A stretch of DNA of 64,000 nt, from positions 3,064,494 through 3,128,493 of the forward strand of contig NC_066553.1 in assembly GCF_024679095.1 (NCBI RefSeq). The letters are read 5' to 3'. The position numbers and the translations under genes are program-made. Origin of the DNA: Eriocheir sinensis. Lineage: Eukaryota; Arthropoda; Malacostraca; Decapoda; Varunidae. Of the stretch, positions 43,876 to 57,100 are shown in pieces (within the stretch, counting starts at the first letter, position 1; each line of letters begins with the position of its first letter). Below the pieces are notes generated by a model that worked only from the letters and a program-made list of their open reading frames with translations, ran no database searches and was not told where the DNA came from.

Positions 43876-46800
43876 GTGTAACATAACTGATCTTGAAGAA
43901 TAAAACGAGCGAATACAACACATGTGCACGAATACAAAACTGACGAAAGAAGAAACATTTGCATAACCTAAAGAAACATTTGTCATTCCTCGTCACGTGC
44001 CCTAGTAGTGCTCAGGGTGAAGACAAGCTGACGGTCGGATGCCTGGGACTCTCCGGACGCCGGGCGGGATGCATCTCTGACAGGCGCGGGTGCTGGCTGG
44101 CTCTGCCCGCCGCCTTGCATCCGACGCGGCCTACACAGGCAGGGACTGTGGCGGCCGCCCTTTGCCTCTCACATAACAGTTCTATCGTATCTAAGATGGA
44201 GACGTGTGGTCGAGTGATAACACCGACCCCGAAGTACACGTATTGTGAATAAACAAACCCGTGAAGTTTCCAATGGAGTCAGCGGGGTCAGAAGCTCATT
44301 AGTGGTGCAGGGCCGATGGCCGCCGTGCAGGTGGCTTCGCGCGCCTCGTCGCCAGCGCGGCAAGACCTCAGTCTATGGACTAAGGGCAAGACAAGATGGC
44401 CTGTGTGACGTGACTCTCGCGTCGTGGTCTCCGGCAAGATCTAAGTAACCTTGGTCTCCGGTGGTTGCTGTGTGTGGCGGACAAATCAGAGGTGAGGAGG
44501 ATATCCCGACTTTCCATTCGAAACAGCAGAATGAAGCGTCACTATAACGGTGTGGGAAATAATGGGCTACAAGTTACGAAGCCGGATATGGGTTTAAACT
44601 TATTCTTCCTTTAGAATTCTTATAACTTCTAAGGTTTTATATTTTCAGATGGGTATGTCTAACAAACAAACACTAGATAATAAATCTATTTCTAAATCAG
44701 AAAGCCTTTTAGCATTTACAGCGTATGCAGCGGGAAGTTTATAAGGTTCAGGATCGCCAGAACGAAACCCAGTCTAACCTGTGCGCCGCCCCGCCCCGTC
44801 TCGCCCCGCCCAGCACCGGCCTCGGCGGCGGGAGAGGCGAGGCCCCGCGGGGCGGCACCTGCCCCGGGTGGTCTGCGCGGGACGCTGGTTGGAGTTAGAA
44901 TGAGCTTTCTCCGGTGGAAATATAAAACAACCGCAGAAAAAAATAGACACAATACATCCTTGGCCACAGGACATCTTCTTCCAGGCGCGGGTGCCGGGTG
45001 GCGCAAGACCTTCTAGGCTAAGAGGTCTCGGTGTGGCGGACGCCTGTTTCTTCTTGCATGCTTGGCTGCTCAGCGCAGAGACGAACACCTCAGAACCTTA
45101 CCTACAGTATCAAAATATTAAGTTTAAATCACATACACACAAACACTCCTACTTCCACGATTGTTTCATAACTTTCAATACAACGTGGAAATATTATATC
45201 AAAATAATGTTCAAGGAACACCTTACTCCCTTCGTAACGTCTTAGTGTCTCTGGATAACAGTGAAGTACCACTAACGTAGCAGTGTTCAGGAGTGCCAAT
45301 CGACAGCTTCGTGTCCTCGCTGTCCGCGGAACACGTGAGAGTGAAGCATTGCATTCATCACTGTTCAGTCTGCACTTCACTACAGCTTAACATGGAACAC
45401 AAACAAGTATATTCATTCAGTCAGAAATTTTGGAATTCAGGTGCTGCTCTTGCAAACATCTCGTCACAAACAAACAAACGAATACAACACACAACGAAGA
45501 AAGAGCTTATCATATATTCAGCTCGTTTAAAGTTTTTTTATATGAACGAAAACTCTCGCAACAGACACGTATTATTTACTCCACTGGATTGAGAGAAGAG
45601 AGCCTCGTTATTTTGATTCCACTAACATACAGACAGCAGGGAGGGACAGGCGGGCCGGGACGCTCGCCGCGCGGGTCAAGGTACAATTACTACCTGTGTT
45701 TGCTGAGTCAGGAAGTCACACCCAAGTCTTGAAGGGAAAAAAAACAACAGAAGATGCAAACCAGTCACGGGGAACTCAGACTTCGAGACTAAAACACAAC
45801 CTGAAGGAATAAGTAACCATAATCTAGCCTGTGAAGAATATAAGAACTATTTGCTCTTGTGTTTCTTAGCAGTTAAAGGTACCATGGCATTGATAGGAAA
45901 ATCCAGTACCCGTAACCTGTTGAGTACCACTTAAAACTAGCCGCGAAACATCGTCAAGGCCAACACAAAGCGCTACGAGAACACATTGACTTGTAACACC
46001 GAGGGAGGGAACGGAAGAGTGTTGCAGAGGGGTCAGAAACATTACAACCGAGAAGACGCACGGAAATAACAGAACTTGAGACAAAAAAACGAAGTAGCAA
46101 AACATTTCTACAGTAATAATAATAATAATAATAGGAATAATGATGTGGTTAACGATACACTTTTTTTTTTTTTGTAAAGAGCCCAGTTCTGAGTACACCC
46201 GGCCTCCTAAAAGTGGGCTCCCGCACCGCGCGTGAAGGGGGGAGGCCTCGGCGGCGGGGGAGGAGAAGGAGGAGGCGGAGGCTCTGCCAGGAAAGCGTGA
46301 AGCAAGCCTCGAGGGGCCGGAAATGCCATGTAGTTCACACTTATCGAAGCATTGTAGCTACCCAAGACAAGGGAAATCAATTGCACCTATAATTGTGAGC
46401 AAGACAATATAAATTTTTTCATCCATATTTTTGTTGCTTTTTTTTTAATATTTCAATCAAAATAGCGTCTATTGTCCATGCTAATAATGGAAAGACAAGC
46501 ACTGCGCTCCGCTAAGATGCAAGCCGCCTGTTAACTGACTAAGCTGACTTCTTTTTCCTCGTCAGCCTCGGACTGCAGCAAGTAGTGTGTCTTGAGCATA
46601 GACTTCAAAATCATGTTAATTATAATTTACATACAAATTCACTTAATGACTATCTTTATATATGTAAACATATGAAACATGTCACTAACTTTGCACCTAT
46701 GAAAAACTACAAACGTCTAGTCTTTATCCTGATTGTTCAGTCCTGAAGCGTCTCTTCGAGCTGACGTGTGACAGGAGGTCTGGACGCGCCCGCACGCACG

Positions 46801-46957
46801 CACCGGTCGTGAACGAGAAACACCTCAGATCGTCTTTCCGTAGTTGCTCCGGCATCGCACGCTCCTGTTCTAGTAGTATTTTGACAGCCTCGCACACGCA
46901 CGCAACGAAACGCACAAGTATGGACGCAAGCCTGCAGTCACACACACGTTCGGGGCG

Positions 46958-47000
<43 letters not shown>

Positions 47001-47858
47001 CATCGCTGGCTCTGCTATCTATTTTGAGCACTGATGCCAGAAGTCTCCAAAATGAAAATAACCATGATACGATAACCCTTACAAAGGTCTGGTTGGGCAA
47101 GTGTATACTCCTGTAATTATCCTTGGGCATGAGAGTGGAGAGGGAGGAGTTCAGTGTGGAGTAGGAATGCAAACTCGTCGAGACACGTAACCTAACAGAC
47201 AACCTAAGAGTCATCGGTCCACAGTGGAGGAGTGCTGGACAAGCCACACGTGGGTAGAGGAGGTGGACTGGCGGTCACCACGACGAGCCAGCTCCGGGGC
47301 GGCCGAGGGAGGGGAGGGCAGGGCGGGGCTCCTCTCGGTGTGTCCCGCCCGCCTCGCCCGCCGCTGTGCACTGGAGCCCGCCCGCGTCCCCACATCCCAC
47401 CCAGAATACTGATTGAAACACAACCAAAATCACATACAGAACTGGCACCATGATTAAAGAGTACTTTGAACTTTTATATATATTATATTCATATATAATT
47501 ATATATTTTCTTAACTTAGTTGGTGTTGTATCAGCGACCGTCGCTCATGATATATCACAATCTTTTGCTTTCCCCCTCGCCTTCCAGAGAACGACTTAGT
47601 AAGCTTTCCGCGCCTGATCCTGGGACAGAGAAGGAGAGGAAAATGAACAGAGAAGGAGCGGGAGACAAGCAGAGCTACTCACAGGATCGTTTTGGGTTAT
47701 TCTTTGCTTGTGTTCTCGCGTTCTCCTTCATTCAACATTTGGCACATTCCCACTTGAGCTTGCAAGCTTTCGTATCCACTTCATTTGCTTTGCTTCTTAT
47801 TATTTTTTATCCGTTTTGAATTATACACGTGAATGCCAACTTTGTAATACTTGCTAGT
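43875..47858. other. Intergenic between C2orf42 and nAChR; GC-rich patches, no certain gene
   Basis: GC- and CpG-rich patches occur at about 44010-44160, 44770-45060, 46190-46310 and 47210-47400, separated by AT-rich sequence. Short microsatellites occur ((AAT)n at 46112-46130, (CA)n at 46971-46998). Open frames in the GC-rich patches lack splice signals and domains. The segment next to 47858 should contain the nAChR 3' UTR; no canonical AATAAA is obvious there on the minus strand. Confidence 0.4.
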
Positions 47859-48023
47859 TCACTTCCCTCTATAAGTATCGATAATGTTGTCTTGATCGAC
47901 GTACTCAAATATATGCGGGGCGTCCATGAGGATGCCGATGGTGCCGGCGGTGGTGACGGCGAAGAAAATGTAGAGTTGAAGGCGATCGATGACCATGGCC
48001 ACGTACTTCCAGTCCTCGCGGAT
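47859..48023 (-). CDS. nAChRbeta1: nAChR beta1-like, last exon (M4 and stop)
   Basis: 54 codons plus stop: acceptor TTCACAG|ATC, phase 0. It encodes [20 protein letters not shown], the M4 helix with [18 protein letters not shown], and a YVDQD..DTYRGK tail typical of insect beta1. Confidence 0.95.
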   Translation of the reverse strand: MREDWKYVAMVIDRLQLYIFFAVTTAGTIGILMDAPHIFEYVDQDNIIDTYRGK

Positions 48024-51000
48024 CTGTGAACGTAACATGGACATAAGAACACAAGCATGGGAAGATGGCGCCACTATAAACACTTGCCTGCGCCATGACG
48101 AGCCGGGGTCGACTACCATCTACGCCCCTCAAGAAAAGCTGCACACGTAAAAATAAAAAAAGAAGCTTGGCCCATACTATCAAACACCTCGGGACTTACA
48201 CACTTACATTCAATAGGACTTTCGCAGAGGTTGTGGTGTTAGTAATTCCATGGGTAGTGTTATGAGCCTCGTGATAGTTTGACAAGCGTAAGACCCATAC
48301 TCTCAAACACCTCGGGGCTTACATATAAACCCACATTCAATAAGGCTTTCGCAGAGGTTGTGGTGTTAGTAATTCCATGGGTAGTGTTATGAGCCTCGTG
48401 ATAGTTTGACAAGCGTAAGACCCACACTCTCAAACACCTCGGGGCTTACATACCAGCATTCAATAAGGCTTTCGCAGAGGTTATGGTTTAGTAATTCCAT
48501 GGGTAGTGTTATGAGCCTCGTGAAAGCTTGACAAGGTTTCTGCACCATGGATGAGAAAAGAAGAAGAAACACACCTGAGAACCCGTGCCATCTCCTTTGT
48601 GGCCGTGGGAAAATCGCCTCACCTGGATGTACTGGTCCTCGTTCCTCAGGTGCTCGGCGATGAACTCCACGGCCTCCGTCGCCTTGTACGCCTCGGGGGT
48701 GATGAAGAGGGAGTCGGAATTTTCGGATTCACGTCGCGGCATCTGGAAAATGGGAGATGACTTCTTACATAAGATTCCTGTCTTCTCGGGACGGACTGTG
48801 AGGGCAATATGCCACTGTCTAGTTTTATTTGTCAGTCTGTAACGCCACGCAAGGAAGAATAGCAGTTGAAATCTTTCAAAAGGAGGGTATCTGGACTGGA
48901 CACCTCTCCTCCCGAAATTGACCTCTCTTTTTGGACACTCCTTTGACCTCTATTCAGGAGCAGTAAGTAGCGGGCTTTTTTTTATATTTTTCTTTACGCC
49001 CTTGAACTGTCTCCTTAGCTGTAAAAAAAAAAAAAAAAAGGCTACAAGGCTATCACTTGTCACATCAGTCGTCTATGTCTTTCCATCAATACATAACTTC
49101 CCTTGGACAGCGTCAGTCGTAGTAACATGAACTACTCAACCGCATGATTTGTTAGATCCATCTTCTATCGCATTTGTAGATCAGTTTTTGCCTGTCTTAA
49201 ACCTAAATTTATCCAACTTGTACCCATGGCTCCGGGCTGTAACTTTTTGAGTCTAAGTACTTCATCAGCATCCAAGTAGCCTGGGACTCCCTTTGCGACA
49301 CACATCCGTTAGCAGCCACATGACTATCGCATTTGAAGATCAGTTTTTGCCCTTCTAAAACCTGAATTTATCCAACTTGTACCCATGGCTCCGGGCTGTA
49401 ACTTTTTGAGTCTAAGTACTTCATCAGCATCCAAGTAGCCTGGGACTCCCTTTGCGACACACATCCGTCAGCAGCCACATGACTATCGAGCTGGGTCATC
49501 TTATCTTGAATACTTTTTATTAGAATCGGGAGAGTAAAGTGTGTAGAGGAAATGGTGAACTACAAATCTTACTTGGCAAGATTTGAACTGCTGGCCACTG
49601 ACAAGGTCGTATAAGCCAATAAGGTAGTACAGAGTTTTGTTGCTATCATAACAGAGCGAAATAGTCAGCGTACAATAAGTTATCACATCGTATGATTGAA
49701 TTTAATGTTATTCAGCCTATTAAATGTATATCGACCTATTATGCACATCACTATTATTGTTAAGTTAACCCCTTGAATGCGGATTTCCTACAAGTACCTC
49801 ACAAAGCTACTGGAATGGAGCAAAAAGTGGATGTTACAATTCAATGAAGAAAAATGTGAAGTCCTGCACCATGGGAGGGAGTATCCAGCACACCAGTACC
49901 ACATGGGAAACACTCCACTATCCACCACAGAGGCAGAGAAAGACCTGGGAGTATAATGTTACCAGGCTACCAGGGAAGGCCAAATCCGTGCCAATCGCAG
50001 CGGACGGGTTAAGAGATACACGTCGTACTAACCCTTGGCCCACAAGTCTCCTTACAGGGCCCTAAATATTATATACAGACGAGGCCGCTTGCATGAACTC
50101 TGAAAATTCTCGGAAGCGAAGATTAAAATAAAACAGAATGGCACTGAAATTTCGACAATCAATGTTAACCAATACAAGTTTTTGCTGCGTTGGGACTTAA
50201 ACAAAAAATGGAGTCTGTTTCTCTGGCCTGCACTGAGGAGGTGGACGGGCGGGTCGGAGGTGAGTATCAATGTTAACCAATACAAGTTTTTGCTGCGTTG
50301 GGACTTAAACAAAAAATGGAGTCTGTTTCTCTGGCGTACACTAAGGAAGTGGACAGGCGGGTCGGAGGTGAGTATCAATGTTAACCAATACAAGCTTTTG
50401 CTGCGTTGGGACTTAAAGAAAAAATGGAGTCTGTTTCTCTGGCCTGCACTAAGGAGGTGGACGGGCGGGTCGGAGGTGAGTATCAATGTTAACCAATACA
50501 AGTTTTTGCTGCGTTGGGACTTAAACAAAAAATGGAGTCTGTTTCTCTGGCCTGCGCTAAGGAGGTGGACAGGCGGGTCGGAGGTGAGTATCAATGTTAA
50601 CCAATACAAGTTTTTGCTGCGTTGGGACTTAAAGAAAAAATGGAGTCTGTTTCTCTGGCCTGCACTGAGGAGGTGGACAGGCGGGTCGGAGGTGAGTATC
50701 AATGTTAACCAATACAAGCTTTTGCTGCGTTGTGACTTAAACAAAAAATGGAGTCTGTTTCTCTGGCCTGCACTGAGGAGGTGGACGGGCGGGTCGGAGG
50801 TGAGTATTTACTTGGTTGAGGTTGCAGTTGGGGTGGTGAATGTTAGACATCTCCATGTGCTCAATCTTGCCAGTGCCCTTGTCGATCTCCGGGGAGCCGT
50901 AGTGGTGGTGGGGGGGCACCGCGCCTAGGGGGGGGAGGGGGGGGAAGTTAGAAGGTGCACAGACAGGCATATACCTACCTACATACATACAAAGATACAT

Positions 51001-51139
51001 ACATAAATATACATACATTCATAGATAGATAGGGAGATAGGTAGTTAGTTAGATAGATAGATAGATTGTTATTGACCACACACACACACACACACACTCC
51101 CACAGCTCCCCTTCTCCCCCCCTCCTTCCTCTCCCAACC

Positions 51140-51198
<59 letters not shown>

Positions 51199-54100
51199 CT
51201 GCCGCCATGGGTGAGAGGGACTGGCCAGGCATCTCGTTCATCCAGTGGAGTCGCGTCTTCTTGGGCCGCTTCATGAACAGCATAATGGGAAGGTACTTGA
51301 GGAACAACACTTGAATCCAGTTCGGCATCCGGTGAGTTCTCGGTCCCCTGAAGAACGCGAAGAAGAAGGAGTAGGAGGGGAAGGAGGAGGAGGAAGAGGA
51401 AGAATGAAGGGGAAGGAAAACGAGGTGGGTGAAAGCGGGGAAGGAGAGGAAAGGAAGAGGAGGACGAGGAAAGGAAGAGGAGGAGGAGGAGGAGGAGGAA
51501 GAAAGAAGGGGAAGGAAAACGAGGTGGGTGAAAGCGGGGAAGGAGAGGAAAGGAAGAGGAGGAGGAGGAGGAGGAGGAAGAAAGAAGGGGAAGGAAAACG
51601 AGGTGGGTGAAAGCGGGGAAGGAGAGGAAAGGAAGAGGAGGAGGAGGAGGAGGAAGACAAGGAAAAAAAAAGGGCAAGGAAAACGAGGTGGGTAATAGCG
51701 GGAAAGGAGAGGAAAGGAGGAGGAGGGCGAGGAAAGGAAGAGGAGGAGGAGGAGGAGGAGGTGGAGAAGCATAAAAGGGAAGGAAGAAGAGTTGGTTGAA
51801 GGAGGGAAAGGGAAGGAAAAGAGGGAAAAGGAGGAAGGTGGAGAAGGAAAAAAAGGAAAGGAAGACGAATTGGTTGAAAAAGGAAAAGGGAAGGAATGAA
51901 AATGGAAGAGAGAGAGAGAAAAAAAAGGAAGAAAAGGGAAAGGAGAAGAAGGAGGAGGAGGAAGATAGAGACGGAGAAAAGAGAAGGAAAAGAGAGCAAA
52001 GAAAATGGAAGAGAAAGAGAGAGAAAAAAAGGAAGAAAAGGGAAAGGAGAAGGAGGAGGAGGAGGAGGAGGAAGAGGAAGAGGAGATGGAGTCGTTAGTG
52101 TGTGTTAGTGTGTTATTTGTTTATATTTTCCTTATGCATTGTTATCTATTAGTGCTTGATCTATTTAGGGAAACTATCATGCAACCTACCCTGGCAACCT
52201 AGTCCTAAGTCCAACGTTGCCAGATTGTCGTACTCTGCCTCTTATGTTTGCCTATTTCCGACACAAAAACTGCTTTCATCACCCAAATTACTGCCTCTAT
52301 ATATGGTTTAAATGGTTAATTATTGGTGCTTCTTGGCAATAGTTATGGTCCAGAAACCGGTAAATATGCGGCTCTGAGTACGATAATATGGCTACCGTGG
52401 TCCTAATGCCTTACCTAGCTTAAACTAATACGCCTTACTGGTAAATACTGAGTACGATAATCTGGCAATCGTGGTCCACTGGTAAATACTGAGTACGATA
52501 GTCTGGCAACCGTGGTCCTAATGACTGGTAAATACTGAGTACGATAATCTGGCAACCGTGGTCCTAATGCCTTACCTAGCTTAAACTAATACGCCTTACT
52601 GGTAAATACTGAGTACGATAATCTGGCAACCGTGGTCCTAATGCCTCACCTAACTTTAAACTGATACGCCTTACTGGTATATAATGAGTACGATAATCTG
52701 GCAACCGTGGTCCTAATGCCTTACCTAACTTAAAACTGATACGCCTTACTGGTATATAATGAGTACGATAATCTGGCAACCGTGGGCCTAATGCCTCATC
52801 TAACTTAAAACTGATACGCCTTACTGGTATATAATGAGTACGATAATCTGGCAACCGTGGTCCTAATGCCTCGCCTAACTTAAAACTGATACGCCTTACT
52901 GGTAAATACTGAGTACGATAATCTGGCAACCGTGGTCCTAATGCCTCACCTAACTTAAAACTGATACGCCTTACTGGTATGCATATCTAACCTAACAATC
53001 CAATCCTCGCACCCACCTCGAGGTCACACGCCTCCCCTAAACTTACACTCCTAATGCTGCTATGCGATCTAACCTGACAATCTAGTTCTCACACCTCACC
53101 TCCAGTTCACCACAAGCCTCACCTGAAGTTCCAATTGATGATGACGACGGTGACGAGGATCGAGACGGTGTTCATGACGAAGGTGAAGAGGAGATACTTG
53201 GCAATCAGAGGAAGCACCAGAGAGGTCGGCGGGAGGATCTTCGACACCAGCAACAGGAACACGACCAGGGAGAGGAGAATGGAGATGCCCAAGGTCACCT
53301 GAGGGTCGGGGGGCACGCTGGTTAGTTGGGGGGGGTTGGAAGGGGGAGGATGGAGGGAATGGGGGGGTTATTGAAGGGGGGTGGAAGAAAGAAAATCCCA
53401 CTTCCTCTTCTCATTATACCCTAGATTAAAAAAAAGGAGGGATGGAGGGATGGGAGGGGGGACTGGAGGGGCGGAGGAGAGAAGAGGGAGGGGGGAGGGA
53501 GGGAAGGGGGGGGTATTGGAGGGGGGTGGAAGAAGGAAAAAAACCACTTTCTCTTCTTACTATTCCCTAGATTAAAAAAAAAAGAAAAAAAGGAAGGGAT
53601 GGAGAGGAAGGGGGAACTTTAGGAGTCGATTATATACTTATAATCGACTTATAATGCTTCCCTTATTATTTCCCATTTTCCCCTATAATTTCCCATTTTC
53701 CTGATAATTTCCCATTTTCCCTTATCATCTCCAATTTTCCCTGATCATTTCCCATTTTTCATTACCATTTCCCATTTTCCCTGATAATTTCCCATTTTCC
53801 CTTATCAGTTCCCATTTTCCCTGATCATTTCCCATTTTCCTTTATCATTTCCCATTTTCCATTACCATTTCCATCATCATTATTAGTATTTCCAACGGGA
53901 CGTGACGGAGATGTGCACCGCCGCCACGCGCAGCTATAACCAATGTTCCCAGCTGTCCCTTCACCATTGGGTCCCCCGTCTTACCTTCTCCCCAGCCTCC
54001 GCGGGCAGGTAGAACACGAGGATACACAGGAAGGAGATGAGGACCGTGGGCAGGATCAAGTTGACGGTGTAGAACAGGGTCTTCCTCCTGATGGTGATGT

Positions 54101-57100
54101 AGAAGGTGATGTCGGTCTCCTTCGGGTTGTTGGGTATCACGTTGAGGAAGGCGGGAACCTGGGGAGACATGCCAAGGTTAAAAGGAAGCCTATTTATTGG
54201 TTTAGTACGGCAAGGGAGGCAGCTCAAGGGCATAAAACAAAAACAGCGACAAAAAAAGCCGGCTAGATGCTGCTCAGAAAACCCCCCAACAACGAAACGC
54301 CAGAAGAGAGGTCAATTGTCACACTTATTTATTTATTTATTTTATTTTTTCACAGCAAAGGAAGCAGCTCAAGGACAACAAGAAGAAGGTATAGAAAAAA
54401 AGCCCACTAATCACTGCTCCTATATAAGATAAAAGTGAAGAGTGGCCTTATCTCCATTCATGCTCACTTGGCACGTAAGCCCCGCCCACTACAGCCCGTC
54501 AACCACCAGTGAGATTCAACGTTTCCCAACACTAACGTTATAAACCGAAGTCTAGTTATTTGTGGCAGCGTTTTTTGTAGCCTTTTCAAGACATCTACGG
54601 GACTAAGTTACTATATGGGTTCCTTTTTGATATTTTTTATTCTTTGTGGAAAAATAACGCGCTGCAGAATTTTTCTCCTTTCATTTTCTTTGTTGTTTAC
54701 CCTTTAATTGTCTGCAGAAACACACATATTAGCGTTATAATCCTGCCTAAGTAATTCATAACACACACACACACACACACCGAAGTCATCAATTATACCT
54801 ACAAATCCACATCAACATTACACTGAGGTCTATAATTTGCCTTTCCGCTTACAAACCCACATGCTTTTTCTTGTGCGGGCTTTTTTTTTCTGTTTCCTGT
54901 GTTTTAAAATCCAAACAAAACAACCACTTAATCTAAAACACCCACAAACACACATAACATCTATTTATTTATACTGGAGCTTAATCATCCGTAGTACCCT
55001 TTCAGTCGCTGCTTTACTTTCATTCATGCGTCATATTCCTACAAGAGTTCCCAAAATACAATCAAGTGACTATACAAACGACTCCCGCACCTCTAGTAGG
55101 CTATTCGTCAACCCCGGGGCAGGCGGTACATCGCTCTCCCTTCCCTACAGCTTCACTTTTTCTTGCTGTCAAACTGGGGCAGATTTGGTACTAATAAATC
55201 TCATTCGTAACGAGCCAGCTTGACGTGGTATTAGATCCCCCTCCTTCTGTCAGTGGGTGCTGGTGGTGGCGGGGTAGTGGTTGTGGCGGTGATGGATAGA
55301 ATGGCTGCTACCGCCCACTGAAATGAACCATCACTCAACCCGCTCAATAAATCACTTCACCTGAACGAAAATGGTTGTCGGTCCACTTAGCTAGACAGGG
55401 GAGGTTATCGGCTCAGCTATAGGGTAAAGGGAGGCTGTTAGGTCCATATTTTTGAGGATTTCGAGGCACATTACACCTCCATTTAATAAGGCTTTGGTAG
55501 AGGCTAAGTTAGTATCTCCATGGGTAGTTTTATGAGCCCAGTGATAGTTTGACATGGCTGCTCTGTCCTTGCAATTTCGGGGCCTATAGACCACATTTAA
55601 TAAGGCTTTGGTAGAGGCTGTTGTGTTAGTATCTCCATGGGTAGTTTCATGAGCCCAGTGGTAGTTTGACAAGGCTGCTCTGTCCTTGAAATTTCGGGGC
55701 CTATATACCCACATTTGATAAGCCTTTGGTAGAGGTTGTTGTGTTAGTATCTCCACGGGTAGTTTTATGAGCCCAGTGATAGTTTTACAAGGCTGCTCTG
55801 TCCTTGCAATTTCGGGGCCTATATACCCACATTTGATAAGGCTTGGGTAGAGGCTAAGTTAGTATCTCCATGGGTAGTTTTATGAGCCCAGTGATAGTTT
55901 GACAAGGCTGCTCTGTCCTTAAAATTTTGGGGCCTACAGACCACATTTAATAAGGCTTTGGTAGAGGCTAAGTTAGTATCTCCATGGGTAGTTTTATGAG
56001 CCCAGTGATAATTTGACAAGGCTGCTCTGTCCTTGCAATTTCGGGGCCTATATACCCACATTTGATAAGGCTTTGGTAGAGGTTGGTTGTGTTAGTATTT
56101 CCATGGGTAGTTTTAAGAGCAAAAAAGCAATATATAGCAACTTGTTCTGTTTCACCGTTGTAGGCCTATATACCTTGCCGGCCTCCTCTCAACTCTTCCC
56201 TTCTAAATAGACATGCGCTGCCGGCCGCCTGTCTGTCTGTCTGTCTGTTCCGCCATGCAATCCCCGGAGCCAAGAATTTTGTGGGCCGCTTGTCATGCCT
56301 CCCCAATCGCGGACCTTAACGAAGCTGACTGCGGCAGAAAAAGTTTGAATATTTGCATGGAGGTTCAGTGATGCGGCCAACCCAGAAATAATAAAAAGAA
56401 AGAAACGAAAGAATGGAGGAGTTTCCCACGCATTGAATATTTAGCGGCACTTATACCTTATTTAGTTAACCTCTTTGTATATTATAAGCTGGTCAGCCCC
56501 AGGTCATCATAGCCTAATATTATTTAATACTTACGTTGGTAATCCTTTGAAACATATCCTCATAGCCTAATATATCCCCTCTATATAGTCGTTAGCCTTT
56601 GAAAAATAGATATCCTAATAGCCTAATATTATTTAAGACTTTATTTATGTTAGTCAGCCCTTAAAAACATCCCCTTATATGTTGTGGTTAGCCCTTGAAA
56701 AACAAACCTTCATAGCCTAATATTACTTAAGACTTTATTTATGTTAGTCAGCCCTTGAAAATATACCCTAATAGCCTAATATATCCCCTTATTATGTTGT
56801 GGTTAGCCCTTGAAAAACAGACCTTCATAGCCTAATATTATTCAAACACCATATTATGTGTTAGTCAGCCCTTGAAAACATCTCCTTATAAAGACTTTAT
56901 TTATGTTAGTCAGCCCTTGAAAATATACCCAAATAGCCTAATATATCCCCTTATTATGTAGTGGTTAGCCCTTGAAAAACAAACCTTCATAGCCTAATAT
57001 TATTCAAACACCATATTATGTGTTAGTCAGCCCTTGAAAATATACCCTAATAGCCTAATATATCCCCTTATTATGTTGTGGTTAGCCCTTGAAAAACAGA

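Noticed and set aside
50052..50928. Long frames on both strands (230 and 248 codons)
   Set aside because: The 108-bp repeat unit is 36 codons and open in both directions; the plus-strand frame ends in the antisense of a real nAChR exon.
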